From a bacterium (GTDB lineage Bacteria; Verrucomicrobiota; Kiritimatiellia; CAIVKH01): 32,526 bases of DNA. The translations under genes were made by a program, and so were the position numbers. The stretch's first letter is position 1. The number at the start of each line of letters is the position of its first letter. The stretch lies in contig JAUIHQ010000008.1 in the NCBI GenBank assembly GCA_030432155.1, forward strand, positions 1 to 32,526. The letters run 5' to 3'. The notes beneath the pieces are model-generated. The model saw nothing but the letters and a program-made list of their open reading frames with translations. It was not told the origin of the DNA and did not search any database. Below, one piece after another: positions 1 to 8,853 of this stretch.

Positions 1-1917
1 GGTGCCGTTGGCATCGTCGTTGCCGACAATGGCAAACCCTTCCACGGACGGAAGGTCGGGATCGGTGATGGCATCACCGCCCACGCTGTCGATGATGACC
101 TGTACGACCGTGCCGGGCGGGTTGAATACATCCTCAAACTGGTCGGTCAGGCGCATATCCCCGGTATTATCGATGACCGGGGCGTCATTCACCGGGGTAA
201 TGATGATGGTGGCGTCCGCCGAGGCCGCGCTGAAGGAATTGTTGCCGCCGTTGATGCTGGCATCCGCGCCGGTATCGCCCGGACTGCCGGTGTACTGGTC
301 CCATGCGCGGAACGAAATGGTGTTGGTGCCGACATAGTCAAGGTCGGGGTTGAAACGGAGAAGGTCCGCGGCATCGAGCAGCAGGGCCGACCCCTCGAAC
401 ACCGTCCCCACATTCTGGAACAGGGCTCCGCCGTTGGTAGAGTACTGCCAGTTGCCGCCGGTATTGTCGGCAAACGTGACCGCGATACCCTCGGGATCGC
501 CGGGATCACTGTCGGTGATCGGATCGCCGCCGGCGCTGGCGATAATCGCGGCGACCGTCGTGCCGGGATTGACCGCGGCGTCCTCGTTGATCCCGACCAC
601 GGTGAAGGTGCCGGTATTGACCAGGACGGGGGCGTAATTCAATTCCTGGACGGTGATGGGTACCGTGCTGTTGGTGGTCAGCGTTCCCCCGGAACCCGTG
701 TTGCCCTGATCGCTGGCGCTGATCGAAAGCACATCGCCGCCGAAATAGTTGGTAAAGGCAAGATACAGGAGGGAGTCGAGGGCGTTCCCGACGTTGGTCG
801 AATTGCCGTCAAAGGAAATGGAGGAGGATCCATTGGCGCCGCTGGTGATGGCCAGCCCATTGGTGTTGCCCACCGTCAGGACACCGGATGTTACGGAAAG
901 GGTGACGGAAAATTCAGCGCCCGGCGTCTCATCGATATCGATATCGGTAACGGCCCCACTGATCCCGGGATCCTGTTCGGTGTTCTCCACGACCGAGATC
1001 GAGGATGGAAGGTTCAGGTTGGGACGGTCGTTGACCGCGTTGATGGTAATCGCCCGGGTTGCATTGGACGACAAGGCGCCGCCGGAACCGGAGTTGCCAA
1101 GGTCGTTGGCGATGATGGTCAGGGTATCGCCGCCGTTCACGTTCAGACGCGGCAGGTAAATGACACCGGCCAGGGACGACGTCATGGATGAGTATGCGCC
1201 TTGGAAGATGACATTGGTGGTGACGAAAATGCCCCCGGTCGTGGTAAGGATCTCGCCGCCGGTGACGGTCAAGCCGTTGGTGGAGCCGAGGACGATGGCG
1301 CCGTTGGTTGCGCTGAGGGTGATCCGGAACTGATAACCCGCGGTCTCCGCCCGGTCGGGGTCGTCCACGGTGATCGGGAGGACGATCTGACCGTCTTCGT
1401 TCACCGAGGAGGTACCCGGCATGGAAATGGTCGGGCGGTCGTTGACCGGATTCAGATTGATGGTGACCGCCGCCGAGGCGCTCTTCACCCCGCCGGTTCC
1501 GGTGAAGCCGTTGTCATCGCAATTGATGTTCACCACCGCGGGACCGCCGTTGGTATTGTTCAGATGGGTGGTCGGCGTGAACACCAGGCTCGCGAGGGTG
1601 CTGTTGACCTGGGTGAGCTGTCCGGTCATCGACAAGGTCGCGGTGCCGTTATTCTGCACCCCGACCCCGGCGGTGGGCGTAACCTGAACCGAGCCGCCGG
1701 AAACATTGAACGAAACATCGAGCCGATTGGTCGATATGTCAGGATCGGCAATGGAAACTGTGTTTCCTCCGGTGAACGAGAACGTCGCGTCCTCGTTGAT
1801 GGTCTGCGCTCCCGGCGCAGTAATCACCGGAGGATCATTGTTCTGCGCTAGTGCAAGTTGACTTGTAAGCACGGCGGCACACACCGCGATGCTGAAAAAC
1901 GCCGGGCGTTTCTTCAT
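1..1917 (-). CDS. Secreted cadherin/Ig-like tandem-repeat surface protein (C-terminus runs off the left edge)
   Basis: Reverse-strand ATG at 1917 (MKKRPAFFSIAVCAAVLTSQLALAQNNDPPVITAPGAQTINEDATFSFTG...), an apparent signal peptide, then repeated VNDRPxxxxP/NEDxxx/TNGLTVT/NDAPVI modules, open through position 1 (639 codons). Absent from the ORF track because it has no stop in the window. Confidence 0.88.
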   Translation of the reverse strand, partial: MKKRPAFFSIAVCAAVLTSQLALAQNNDPPVITAPGAQTINEDATFSFTGGNTVSIADPDISTNRLDVSFNVSGGSVQVTPTAGVGVQNNGTATLSMTGQLTQVNSTLASLVFTPTTHLNNTNGGPAVVNINCDDNGFTGTGGVKSASAAVTINLNPVNDRPTISMPGTSSVNEDGQIVLPITVDDPDRAETAGYQFRITLSATNGAIVLGSTNGLTVTGGEILTTTGGIFVTTNVIFQGAYSSMTSSLAGVIYLPRLNVNGGDTLTIIANDLGNSGSGGALSSNATRAITINAVNDRPNLNLPSSISVVENTEQDPGISGAVTDIDIDETPGAEFSVTLSVTSGVLTVGNTNGLAITSGANGSSSISFDGNSTNVGNALDSLLYLAFTNYFGGDVLSISASDQGNTGSGGTLTTNSTVPITVQELNYAPVLVNTGTFTVVGINEDAAVNPGTTVAAIIASAGGDPITDSDPGDPEGIAVTFADNTGGNWQYSTNGGALFQNVGTVFEGSALLLDAADLLRFNPDLDYVGTNTISFRAWDQYTGSPGDTGADASINGGNNSFSAASADATIIITPVNDAPVIDNTGDMRLTDQFEDVFNPPGTVVQVIIDSVGGDAITDPDLPSVEGFAIVGNDDANGT

Positions 1918-2089
1918 AGTACGCATTCCTGTCGGTTGAATGAGCGGAGCAGGTTCAGCCCTTGACCTATAACTCCGTAATGGAATCCACTATTTGCGGT
2001 TGAGGATAGGGGAAGCCGCAGGTATAAGCAATCACGAAATCTACACCAGATTGATAGGGATTCATTCAGCCATCTTCAGGCTATTGTTC

Positions 2090-4165
2090 ATGGGGAAATT
2101 CGCCAAATACATCGTCATCACCGCAGGTCTCGCACTCGGACCCGCCTCCGCACTCGTCGCCAGGCCGGAGGCCCCGGTGTTTACCGAGGTCACCACAAAC
2201 GCGGGCATCCAGCATCACTTTTTCCTGCCGGACACCAACCAGTTCCACAAAAGCAATTCCGACCTGGATTTCGTCTGGATGACCGGCGGTTTCGTGGCGG
2301 AAGACTTTGATGGCGACGGGTGGATCGACCTGTATGCCCTGCAATGCGGCGGGCGGACGAACCTGATGTATATGAATCGGGGAGATGGAACCTTCACCAA
2401 CGAAGCCGCCACAAGGAACACGGCTATTGCACGTGATTCCATCGGAGCGGCCGCCGCGGACTATGACAATGACGGGGATATCGATATTGCGGTCACCTGC
2501 CTGACCAACCGGACGTTCCTTCTTATCAATGACGGAAGCGGTCATTTCAGCGAGGCGGAGCTGACCCTCGATACCGATGAGTTCCGCCGGTTCGCCAGTC
2601 CGAGCTGGGGAGACTGGAATGGGGACGGATTCCTCGAACTGGTTCATGGCCAGTGGCACGGGAATCGGGAAAGCATGCACTTCTTCACCAACAGCGGCTC
2701 CGCACTGTTTGCGTTTGATCCGGCGGACGATCCGCTTGAGGAGGACAGCGAAGATCCCTACGTATTTTCCCCGGGCTTTGCCGATGTAAACGGCGACCGG
2801 ATCAGCGACCTTCTGCTTGTGTCCGACTTTACAAATTCCCAGGTCTACCGGAATACCGGCACCGGGTTTCTGGAACGGGTGACCGGAATGTCGGGCGCCG
2901 GCACCGACGAGAACGGTATGGGCAGCGCATACCTCGACTACGACAACGACGGGGATCTGGACTGGTTCGTGACCAGCATCACGGACACCAATCCATACAC
3001 CCAGGCCGGCTGGGGCATCACCGGCAACCGCCTGTACCGGAACGATGGCGGATTTCGCTTCACGGATGTAACCACAGAGGCCGGCGTTCGGACCGGACAC
3101 TGGGGCTGGGGGGCAGCGGCAGCGGACTTCGACCTCGACGGGTACCTCGATATCTTTCACGTCAACGGCTGGCCGGAGCACCGGGTGTACCAGATCCGCT
3201 TCAACTTCAACGACCAGCCCGCTCTGCTTTACATGAATCAGGGAAACGGCAGCTTCACCAACGTCGCGGCGGAAGCCGGGGTGGATGACAAGGGGCAGGG
3301 CCGCGGCACGGCGGCCTTCGACTATGACAATGACGGGGATCTGGACCTGTTTGTCGTGAACAACCAGGTCTTGACCGGATTCTTGAGCCAGCTCCAGCGA
3401 CTTCCGGGGCCGCCCCGGTTATTTCGCAATGACACCACCAACGGGGCCGGCTGGCTCAAGGTCACGCTGGACGGCGCCCCGCCCTTCCACCGGGACGGCA
3501 TCGGTTCACGGGTCTATCTCGAGACCGGAGGCATGACCCAGATGCGTGAACTTCACGCCTCCAGCGGCTACCTTGCTCACGGGCCGGGCCGCATCGCCCA
3601 TTTCGGCACCGGTACCAACCGGGTCGCCGACCTCGTGCGGGCGGAATGGATATCCGGAGATGCAACGGTGCTGGCATCGGTTCCGGTTGATCAGTCCCTG
3701 TCCCTCCCCTCCCCCGCGGCGATGGTATCAACCAACCGGATTCATGCCGGGGAATCGGTGCACGCGGACGGGGCACTGGTGGAACCGGCGGGACATCCGC
3801 GGGAATGGACCATCGGCGGCCAGGTGTATGCCGACCCGGTTACCCACACCTTTCTTGAGGCGGGCACGCATGACATGGTTCTGACATTATATGCAACCAA
3901 CGGCCCCGGCTTTGTGCGGAGGGAGATTCGCCGGATTCATGTGGAAAGTCATGAAGTGGAAGAAAGCATTATGGCCGGCGGGTTTCTGGACCTTCGCTGG
4001 AGCGCCCGCTCCGGATACGTCTACCGGGTTGAAACAGCTACCGGCCCGGAGGCCATGTGGCGGCCCGGCCCCGTCTTCACCGCGGCCACAGATCAAACCA
4101 TTTCAACCATGGTCACCGCGGATGTACCGGCCCGAATAATCCGGATTCTCGAAACAGGGCCGTAA
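2090..4165 (+). CDS. FG-GAP/VCBS repeat protein with ASPIC/UnbV (CRTAC1-like) domain, secreted
   Basis: Track ORF 1994..4165. The ATG at 2090 gives a signal peptide (MGKFAKYIVITAGLALGPASALVA). Repeated DYDNDGDxD / DFDxDGxxD motifs, then GIGSRVYLETGG...RELHASSGYLAHGPGRIAHFGTG, typical of ASPIC/UnbV. Confidence 0.88.
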   Translation: MGKFAKYIVITAGLALGPASALVARPEAPVFTEVTTNAGIQHHFFLPDTNQFHKSNSDLDFVWMTGGFVAEDFDGDGWIDLYALQCGGRTNLMYMNRGDGTFTNEAATRNTAIARDSIGAAAADYDNDGDIDIAVTCLTNRTFLLINDGSGHFSEAELTLDTDEFRRFASPSWGDWNGDGFLELVHGQWHGNRESMHFFTNSGSALFAFDPADDPLEEDSEDPYVFSPGFADVNGDRISDLLLVSDFTNSQVYRNTGTGFLERVTGMSGAGTDENGMGSAYLDYDNDGDLDWFVTSITDTNPYTQAGWGITGNRLYRNDGGFRFTDVTTEAGVRTGHWGWGAAAADFDLDGYLDIFHVNGWPEHRVYQIRFNFNDQPALLYMNQGNGSFTNVAAEAGVDDKGQGRGTAAFDYDNDGDLDLFVVNNQVLTGFLSQLQRLPGPPRLFRNDTTNGAGWLKVTLDGAPPFHRDGIGSRVYLETGGMTQMRELHASSGYLAHGPGRIAHFGTGTNRVADLVRAEWISGDATVLASVPVDQSLSLPSPAAMVSTNRIHAGESVHADGALVEPAGHPREWTIGGQVYADPVTHTFLEAGTHDMVLTLYATNGPGFVRREIRRIHVESHEVEESIMAGGFLDLRWSARSGYVYRVETATGPEAMWRPGPVFTAATDQTISTMVTADVPARIIRILETGP

Positions 4166-4185
4166 GTGTGCTATGGGAATCAGCC

Positions 4186-5868
4186 ATGACGACGCCTGAC
4201 CCAGACGACTCGACACGGCTTACAATCTTCGGCCGCCTCTGGCCGGTCCTGTTTACCATCCTGACCGCGATCCTCATCCTGGTCAGCGCGAAGTTCACCT
4301 GGCCGGACGGCGATGACGGACGCTATGCGGTCTGGGCGATTTCCATTGCCCGGGGCGACGGCATCACCAAGATCCACCTGCCCGAACCCGAACCGGTGGT
4401 CGTGGTCCCCCCCGGCCTCTCCATCGTCCTCGCACCCGTGGTCAGGATCTTCGGACCCGACAACCTGAAGGCCATGATGGCATTCTCCGCCCTCGTCCTG
4501 ATCCTCCTCGCCTGGATCTATACCCGCTGGATCACCCGGCAGGAGCAAGGGGCGATGGGCGATGGGCAATCTCGAATCCCCACTCCCGAATCCCGCATCC
4601 CCAATCCCCCATCTCCAATCCTCCCCACCATCTGCATCCCCATCCTCGCCCTGTGGGGGGTCTTTACCGTCAGCTCTGCGTGGCGCATCCATACCGAGAT
4701 TCTCTACATGCTGTTCAGCCTGACCGCCATCGCACTCTGGCCGGACCGCGACCGACCGGCCCGGGCGGCGTTCGTACCGGGTCTTCTCGCCGGGGCGGCC
4801 TTTCTCACTCGGACCGTGGGGCTGGCTCTGCTCCCCGCGGGCATTCTCGCTCTGCTGTTCCGGAAACAATGGAAGAAAGCTCTGGTCTTTGCCGCGGCGT
4901 TTCTTGCCGTGAACCTTCCCCTGACCATCCGGACAATGCAACTGGCGGGGACCCCGGTGGGATACTCTCAGTCGTCCGGCATCTCGAGCCTGGCCGGCCA
5001 GATCCACACCATGCTGGTCTTCATTCCTCACTATCTTTTCTACGGCCTGCCCGATCTGATGTTCTACCGGCTGATCGGCGCGGACGGGCTTTTTCACGTC
5101 GCCGGCCTGGATGTGCTGGCCCGGCCGGCCGGATTCCTGATCGGCGGACTCATCCTGCTCGGATTCATCAAAAAGCTGTTCCGGCTGGATATGCCGGAGC
5201 TGTATTGGGGCGCATACTTTGTCATCATCGGCTCGTTCAACCAGCCGGATTACGCAGATCGGGGGCAGTTTCTGTTTCAGGACCGGTATGTAATCCCCGT
5301 GATCCCGCTGGCTGCGATCTACTTTGCGGACGCGCTCCGCCCGAAGCGATTCGCCCACGTGCCCTGGGTGCGCCATGGCATGACGGCGGTGCTGGCCCTT
5401 TCCACGCTCTACATCGCATGCACGGCGGGAGGCGCCGCCTTGTCGCGGTACACCTATGAGTCCGCCCATCGCGGACAGCATCCCATGGACCCGGCCCGGT
5501 ATGCCGATCATCCGAATGAAAACGACCGCGCCTGGGGCCGCTATTTCGAGTGCGCCTTCTGGCTCAGCTCGAATGCGACCCCGGACGCGGTCGTTTACTG
5601 CCGTAAACCGTATGAGATGTATCTTGCGTCAGGCCGGAAGACCCAGCGCTACCTCGAGATCGGTACCGGTGAAAAGCTGCTGGAGGACATGCGGCAATGG
5701 AGCGAAGGCGGGGTTTACCTTGTCGAGGATTCCTTCACCACTGACACCGCATTCGGCAAGGAGCGCGAAGCAATCATCGTACCCCTGCTTGAGATGTTTC
5801 CCGAATCCTTCGAGATCCTGCACGAAACGGAAGACCCCGCCGCCCGGGTGTGGCGGTTCAGGGAATAG
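4186..5868 (+). CDS. Polytopic membrane protein, GT-C/PMT-like glycosyltransferase
   Basis: Track ORF 4057..5868. The ATG at 4186 lies just after the upstream stop (4165). N-terminal TM helix followed by DGDDGRYAVWAISIARGDG and many hydrophobic segments, as in ArnT/PMT-like proteins. Confidence 0.72.
   Translation: MTTPDPDDSTRLTIFGRLWPVLFTILTAILILVSAKFTWPDGDDGRYAVWAISIARGDGITKIHLPEPEPVVVVPPGLSIVLAPVVRIFGPDNLKAMMAFSALVLILLAWIYTRWITRQEQGAMGDGQSRIPTPESRIPNPPSPILPTICIPILALWGVFTVSSAWRIHTEILYMLFSLTAIALWPDRDRPARAAFVPGLLAGAAFLTRTVGLALLPAGILALLFRKQWKKALVFAAAFLAVNLPLTIRTMQLAGTPVGYSQSSGISSLAGQIHTMLVFIPHYLFYGLPDLMFYRLIGADGLFHVAGLDVLARPAGFLIGGLILLGFIKKLFRLDMPELYWGAYFVIIGSFNQPDYADRGQFLFQDRYVIPVIPLAAIYFADALRPKRFAHVPWVRHGMTAVLALSTLYIACTAGGAALSRYTYESAHRGQHPMDPARYADHPNENDRAWGRYFECAFWLSSNATPDAVVYCRKPYEMYLASGRKTQRYLEIGTGEKLLEDMRQWSEGGVYLVEDSFTTDTAFGKEREAIIVPLLEMFPESFEILHETEDPAARVWRFRE
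4551..4628 (+). repeat. Degenerate heptanucleotide array (CGAATCC/CCACTCC/CGCATCC/CCAATCC-type) inside the coding sequence
   Basis: ggcgatgggcgatgggcaatctcgaatccccactcccgaatcccgcatccccaatcccccatctccaatcc, 7-nt period; translates to GDGQSRIPTPESRIPNPPSPILP without breaking the frame. Confidence 0.85.
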
Positions 5869-6027
5869 ACCCGCCGCTCTGTGGTTGCGGAGCGGAACGC
5901 TCAACGCGCAACCTTTGAACATCCAGCGTTCAATGACTTGATCCCGCCAATATCCAATTCCCCCTACACCGGCGGGGTGGTTTGCCGGCTTGCCTGAATG
6001 CGCAATTTGTCCGCCGACAGGGGCCGT

Positions 6028-6531
6028 TCAACATTGATCCAGGCGAAGCTCGCGCCAGATCGTACCGCGGCGGCGGCGGGTCTCGCGGAATCCCCGCGAC
6101 GCATAGAACGCCTGGGCCTCCCTCTCGATCGGATGGGTGGAGGTATAGAGCCGAAGATAGCGCTTGCCATCGTCACGCGCAGCACGACACGCGGTCTCGA
6201 TCAATGCATCCCCCAATCCCTTTCCCCGGATCTCCGGGGTAACGCAGAACCAACCCAGCCAAGCCGCTTCATGCCGGTCCCGCCGCTGGTCGTAGATCCC
6301 GGTAACACCGACCACCTCCCCGCCAACCTCCGCCACCCAGCACCGGTACCGCGACACCCCGCGGATGGCGAGCACCGGTGCGAGCAGGCGGGGATGCAGC
6401 GAAGCACGCAGGGCTATGACCGGTGTGTCCCACACCGGATGCTCGAAAACCCGGTTGACGAGGGCGACCGCCGGGGCGAGGTCCGCACGCGACAGCGGAC
6501 GGATATCCCACGCGGCGCCGGGCGGGTTCAT
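6028..6531 (-). CDS. GNAT family N-acetyltransferase
   Basis: Start at 6531 (MNPPGAAWDIRPLSRADLAPAVALVNRVF...). GNAT core FCVTPEIRGKGLGDALIETACR and YASRGFRETRRRRG. ATGA overlap with the stop of the upstream gene. Confidence 0.8.
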   Translation of the reverse strand: MNPPGAAWDIRPLSRADLAPAVALVNRVFEHPVWDTPVIALRASLHPRLLAPVLAIRGVSRYRCWVAEVGGEVVGVTGIYDQRRDRHEAAWLGWFCVTPEIRGKGLGDALIETACRAARDDGKRYLRLYTSTHPIEREAQAFYASRGFRETRRRRGTIWRELRLDQC

Positions 6532-7604
6532 GGCATCATGCTCTGCTCGAGCGCATCCCGCATCGAGAAACGGGTGATGATGTCGTTGACGTAGTCGGTG
6601 AAGGGGCGACACGGCGGCAGATTACCGTCCAGTTCCTCCTGCAGCCGGCGATTGCTGAAGACGACACCCGCCCGCAAGAACGGGAGGTAATACTCAATGG
6701 CCGTCATCAGGGCCCGACGGCTCGCCCGGGTCCGCGCCTTCTCCTCCGCCCATTCCTCATCCGTTACATAGCGGATGGTTCGCTGATTACCTTCGCGGGT
6801 TTCCAGGACCTTCCGGATAGCCTCGGTGGTCACGCAGGCATCCGGACCGGCGGAAATGTGATAACAGGCCTTCTCGAGTGATCGGTTGGCGAGCAGGCGG
6901 ACGACCGCATCCGCAGTGTAATCCACCGGTACGAGGTCAACCCGCTCCCCGCCGGTCAGGGGCACGATACCCAGCCGTTCCATCAGGGGGATCACCCAGG
7001 CGATTTCCCGGTTGAACCGGCGATCGGTCAGGGGGTGGGCGGTAACGATGCTGGGGCGAAGGATCACGACATCAAGGTCATCCACCTTGAAGACCTTCTC
7101 CGCCCGCCGCTTCGATCGGACATACCCGTTGGCAAATCCCTCGAACGGCTGATCTTCCTCAATAACCGTTCCGGCGGGACCGCAATTCACGGCGGCCGAG
7201 CTCATGTAGAAAAGCCTTCGCAGATTTCGGCAGGAACGGGCAAAGGCCAGAACCTCGCGGGCGCCGCCCGCGTTCACCGCGTCGCTGAGATCCTCATCAT
7301 CAAAAAACGTATGGCCCGCCACATGAAGAATGTCGGTACATTCATCGCGAACCTGTTCCAGCCGCTCCGGCCGTATGCCCAGGCCGGGCGCACAGATATC
7401 GCCGGCGACCGGAACAGCCGCATCCGGAAGGGCATAAGCGCCGCGGAAGGCCCTTTCCTCAAGCCGACGGCGGGCGTGCTCGTCATCATCCGCCCTCACC
7501 AGGGCCCAGACCTTGCTCATGCTCTTCGCCGCGCGGGGCAGGATTTCACCGCCGATCAGGCCGGTCGCCCCGGTCAGAAACATGGCTGTAGGGGAATCTG
7601 TCAT
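6528..7604 (-). CDS. SDR-type NAD(P)-binding protein (NAD_binding_4 / thioester-reductase-like)
   Basis: N-terminal FLTGATGLIGGEILPRAAKS Rossmann motif, HVAGHTFFDD, FYMSSAAVN, YVRSKRRAEKVF, VILRPSIV. Confidence 0.83.
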   Translation of the reverse strand: MTDSPTAMFLTGATGLIGGEILPRAAKSMSKVWALVRADDDEHARRRLEERAFRGAYALPDAAVPVAGDICAPGLGIRPERLEQVRDECTDILHVAGHTFFDDEDLSDAVNAGGAREVLAFARSCRNLRRLFYMSSAAVNCGPAGTVIEEDQPFEGFANGYVRSKRRAEKVFKVDDLDVVILRPSIVTAHPLTDRRFNREIAWVIPLMERLGIVPLTGGERVDLVPVDYTADAVVRLLANRSLEKACYHISAGPDACVTTEAIRKVLETREGNQRTIRYVTDEEWAEEKARTRASRRALMTAIEYYLPFLRAGVVFSNRRLQEELDGNLPPCRPFTDYVNDIITRFSMRDALEQSMMP

Positions 7605-7698
7605 CTCCTCATGTCGATTCTCTGCACTGGGTGTACGGTGTCAAGCCCGCGTCCCTTCCCGTCTTTGCATGGCCCTGGGAATATCGTTTACTGGCGGC

Positions 7699-8238
7699 AT
7701 GCGGATTGAAGCTTTAAGCCGGGCGCGGCTTGATGATGCGAAGCGGTTGTTGAACCGGGTATTTCCCGAACAGCTCTGGTGGGAGAGGTCCGACATTGCC
7801 CTGCCCCTCAGCCTCGCCATTCATGATCCCCGCCCGACGCGCAGATTCCCCGCGCGGTGCTTCCTTGCCGCAGCCGGACTGACCGATGTGATGTACTGGG
7901 TGGCGGTGGAGAGGGATCGGGTCTGCGCGATCTCCGGTCTGTATATGATGCGCAGGGACCGACATGAAGCCGCGTGGGGGGCATGGACCGCGGTCGATCC
8001 CGATCTGCGAGGCGGCCTGGCCCGGGCCGGCGGCCTGTTGATCGCCCACGCCGTGAACGAGGGTTGCCGGCGCGGCATCCCTCTGCTCCGCCTGTATACC
8101 TATGCCGACGACCGGGCGATGCAACGGTTCCTCGCCCGCCGGAACTTCCGCCTCATCCGCGAAAAAACCGCCGGCCGCCCGCCCCGCCGCATCCGCATCG
8201 TCGAAGCCCCCTTCGACTCCCTGCGCCTGTCGAAATAG
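7699..8238 (+). CDS. GNAT family N-acetyltransferase, paralogue of 6028..6531
   Basis: Track ORF 7513..8238, likely start at 7699 (MRIEALSRARLDDAKRLLNRVFPEQLWW). Shares RRDRHEAAW with the other GNAT in the same position relative to the acetyl-CoA-binding region. Confidence 0.78.
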   Translation: MRIEALSRARLDDAKRLLNRVFPEQLWWERSDIALPLSLAIHDPRPTRRFPARCFLAAAGLTDVMYWVAVERDRVCAISGLYMMRRDRHEAAWGAWTAVDPDLRGGLARAGGLLIAHAVNEGCRRGIPLLRLYTYADDRAMQRFLARRNFRLIREKTAGRPPRRIRIVEAPFDSLRLSK

Positions 8239-8459
8239 CCGGATGGCAGAGTCAGGTCCAGAGGTATCGGGTGTCAGGCCTGCCTCAGAACGGCTCTTTC
8301 CCGATTCAGATCCGATCGTAATCCTACTCATGCTCGTATTCGTAATCGCTCCCCGACCGGATGCTCGATGCTGGCTCCTCGGTATTTTAACCAACGAGAC
8401 ATCAGGTTTGCCGCTTCGCTGCTGCCCTTTGGGCAGCCCGTCTCCCTTCGGTCGGCTCA

Positions 8460-8487
8460 GGTTTCAGGTTTCAGGTTTCAGGTTTCA
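8460..8487 (+). repeat. Four tandem GGTTTCA heptanucleotides
   Basis: ggtttcaggtttcaggtttcaggtttca, intergenic. Confidence 0.95.
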
Positions 8488-8613
8488 AAGATAATATACC
8501 CCCATATTTTCACCCGGAAATTTCCGGTTGATCCCCGGGCCTCGTTTCCCTATTGTGTCCGCTTCGCACATCCGGGAAACGCCCTGTTTCCCCTCTATGC
8601 GACTCGTGGCCAC

Positions 8614-8689
8614 GCCCCCTTCGTCTAGTGGCCCAGGACGCCAGGTTCTCATCCTGGAAACAGGGGTTCGATTCCCCTAGGGGGTGCCA
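8614..8689 (+). tRNA. tRNA-Glu (anticodon CTC), CCA encoded
   Basis: Acceptor GCCCCCT/AGGGGGT, anticodon arm CCAGG-TTCTCAT-CCTGG with CTC at 8648-8650, T arm AGGGG-TTCGATT-CCCCT, 3' GCCA. Confidence 0.95.
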
Positions 8690-8727
8690 GTCACCAGAGT
8701 TTTGCGAAGCAAAACACGGTGACTGGC
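8686..8727 (+). repeat. Hairpin repeat copy 1 (overlaps the tRNA 3' end)
   Basis: GCCAGTCACC-AGA-GTTTTGC-GAA-GCAAAAC-AC-GGTGACTGGC: perfect 10-bp outer arm, 3x2 internal loop, perfect 7-bp inner stem. Confidence 0.9.
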
Positions 8728-8730
8728 AAA

Positions 8731-8775
8731 CCGGTCACCGTGATCTGACCGCAGGGAAGATCTCTGGTGATCCGG
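8731..8775 (-). repeat. Hairpin repeat copy 2
   Basis: Reverse strand reads CCGGATCACC-AGA-GATCT-...-AGATC-AC-GGTGACCGG; same outer-arm and internal-loop sequence as copy 1, different inner stem. Confidence 0.85.
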
Positions 8776-8853
8776 TGCTTGAGCGGGTACATCAAAAATG
8801 ACCCGGACATCATCCCGTCTCGTTACTTCAACTAGTTATAAGGAACACAAACG

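Noticed and set aside
2081-3181. 366-aa reverse ORF
   Set aside because: Antisense to the FG-GAP gene; repeat-derived artefact.
4180-5511. 443-aa reverse ORF
   Set aside because: Antisense to the GT-C membrane protein; charged and His/Gln/Gly-rich, no domain.
5880-5945. Palindrome ttgaacatccagcgttcaa downstream of the GT-C gene
   Set aside because: Short and imperfect; could be a weak terminator or chance; no second copy seen in the window.
8686-8775. Integron attC sites
   Set aside because: Hairpins have variable inner stems and asymmetric loops, but no RYYYAAC/GTTRRRY core boxes and no integrase in the window; kept only as an analogy.
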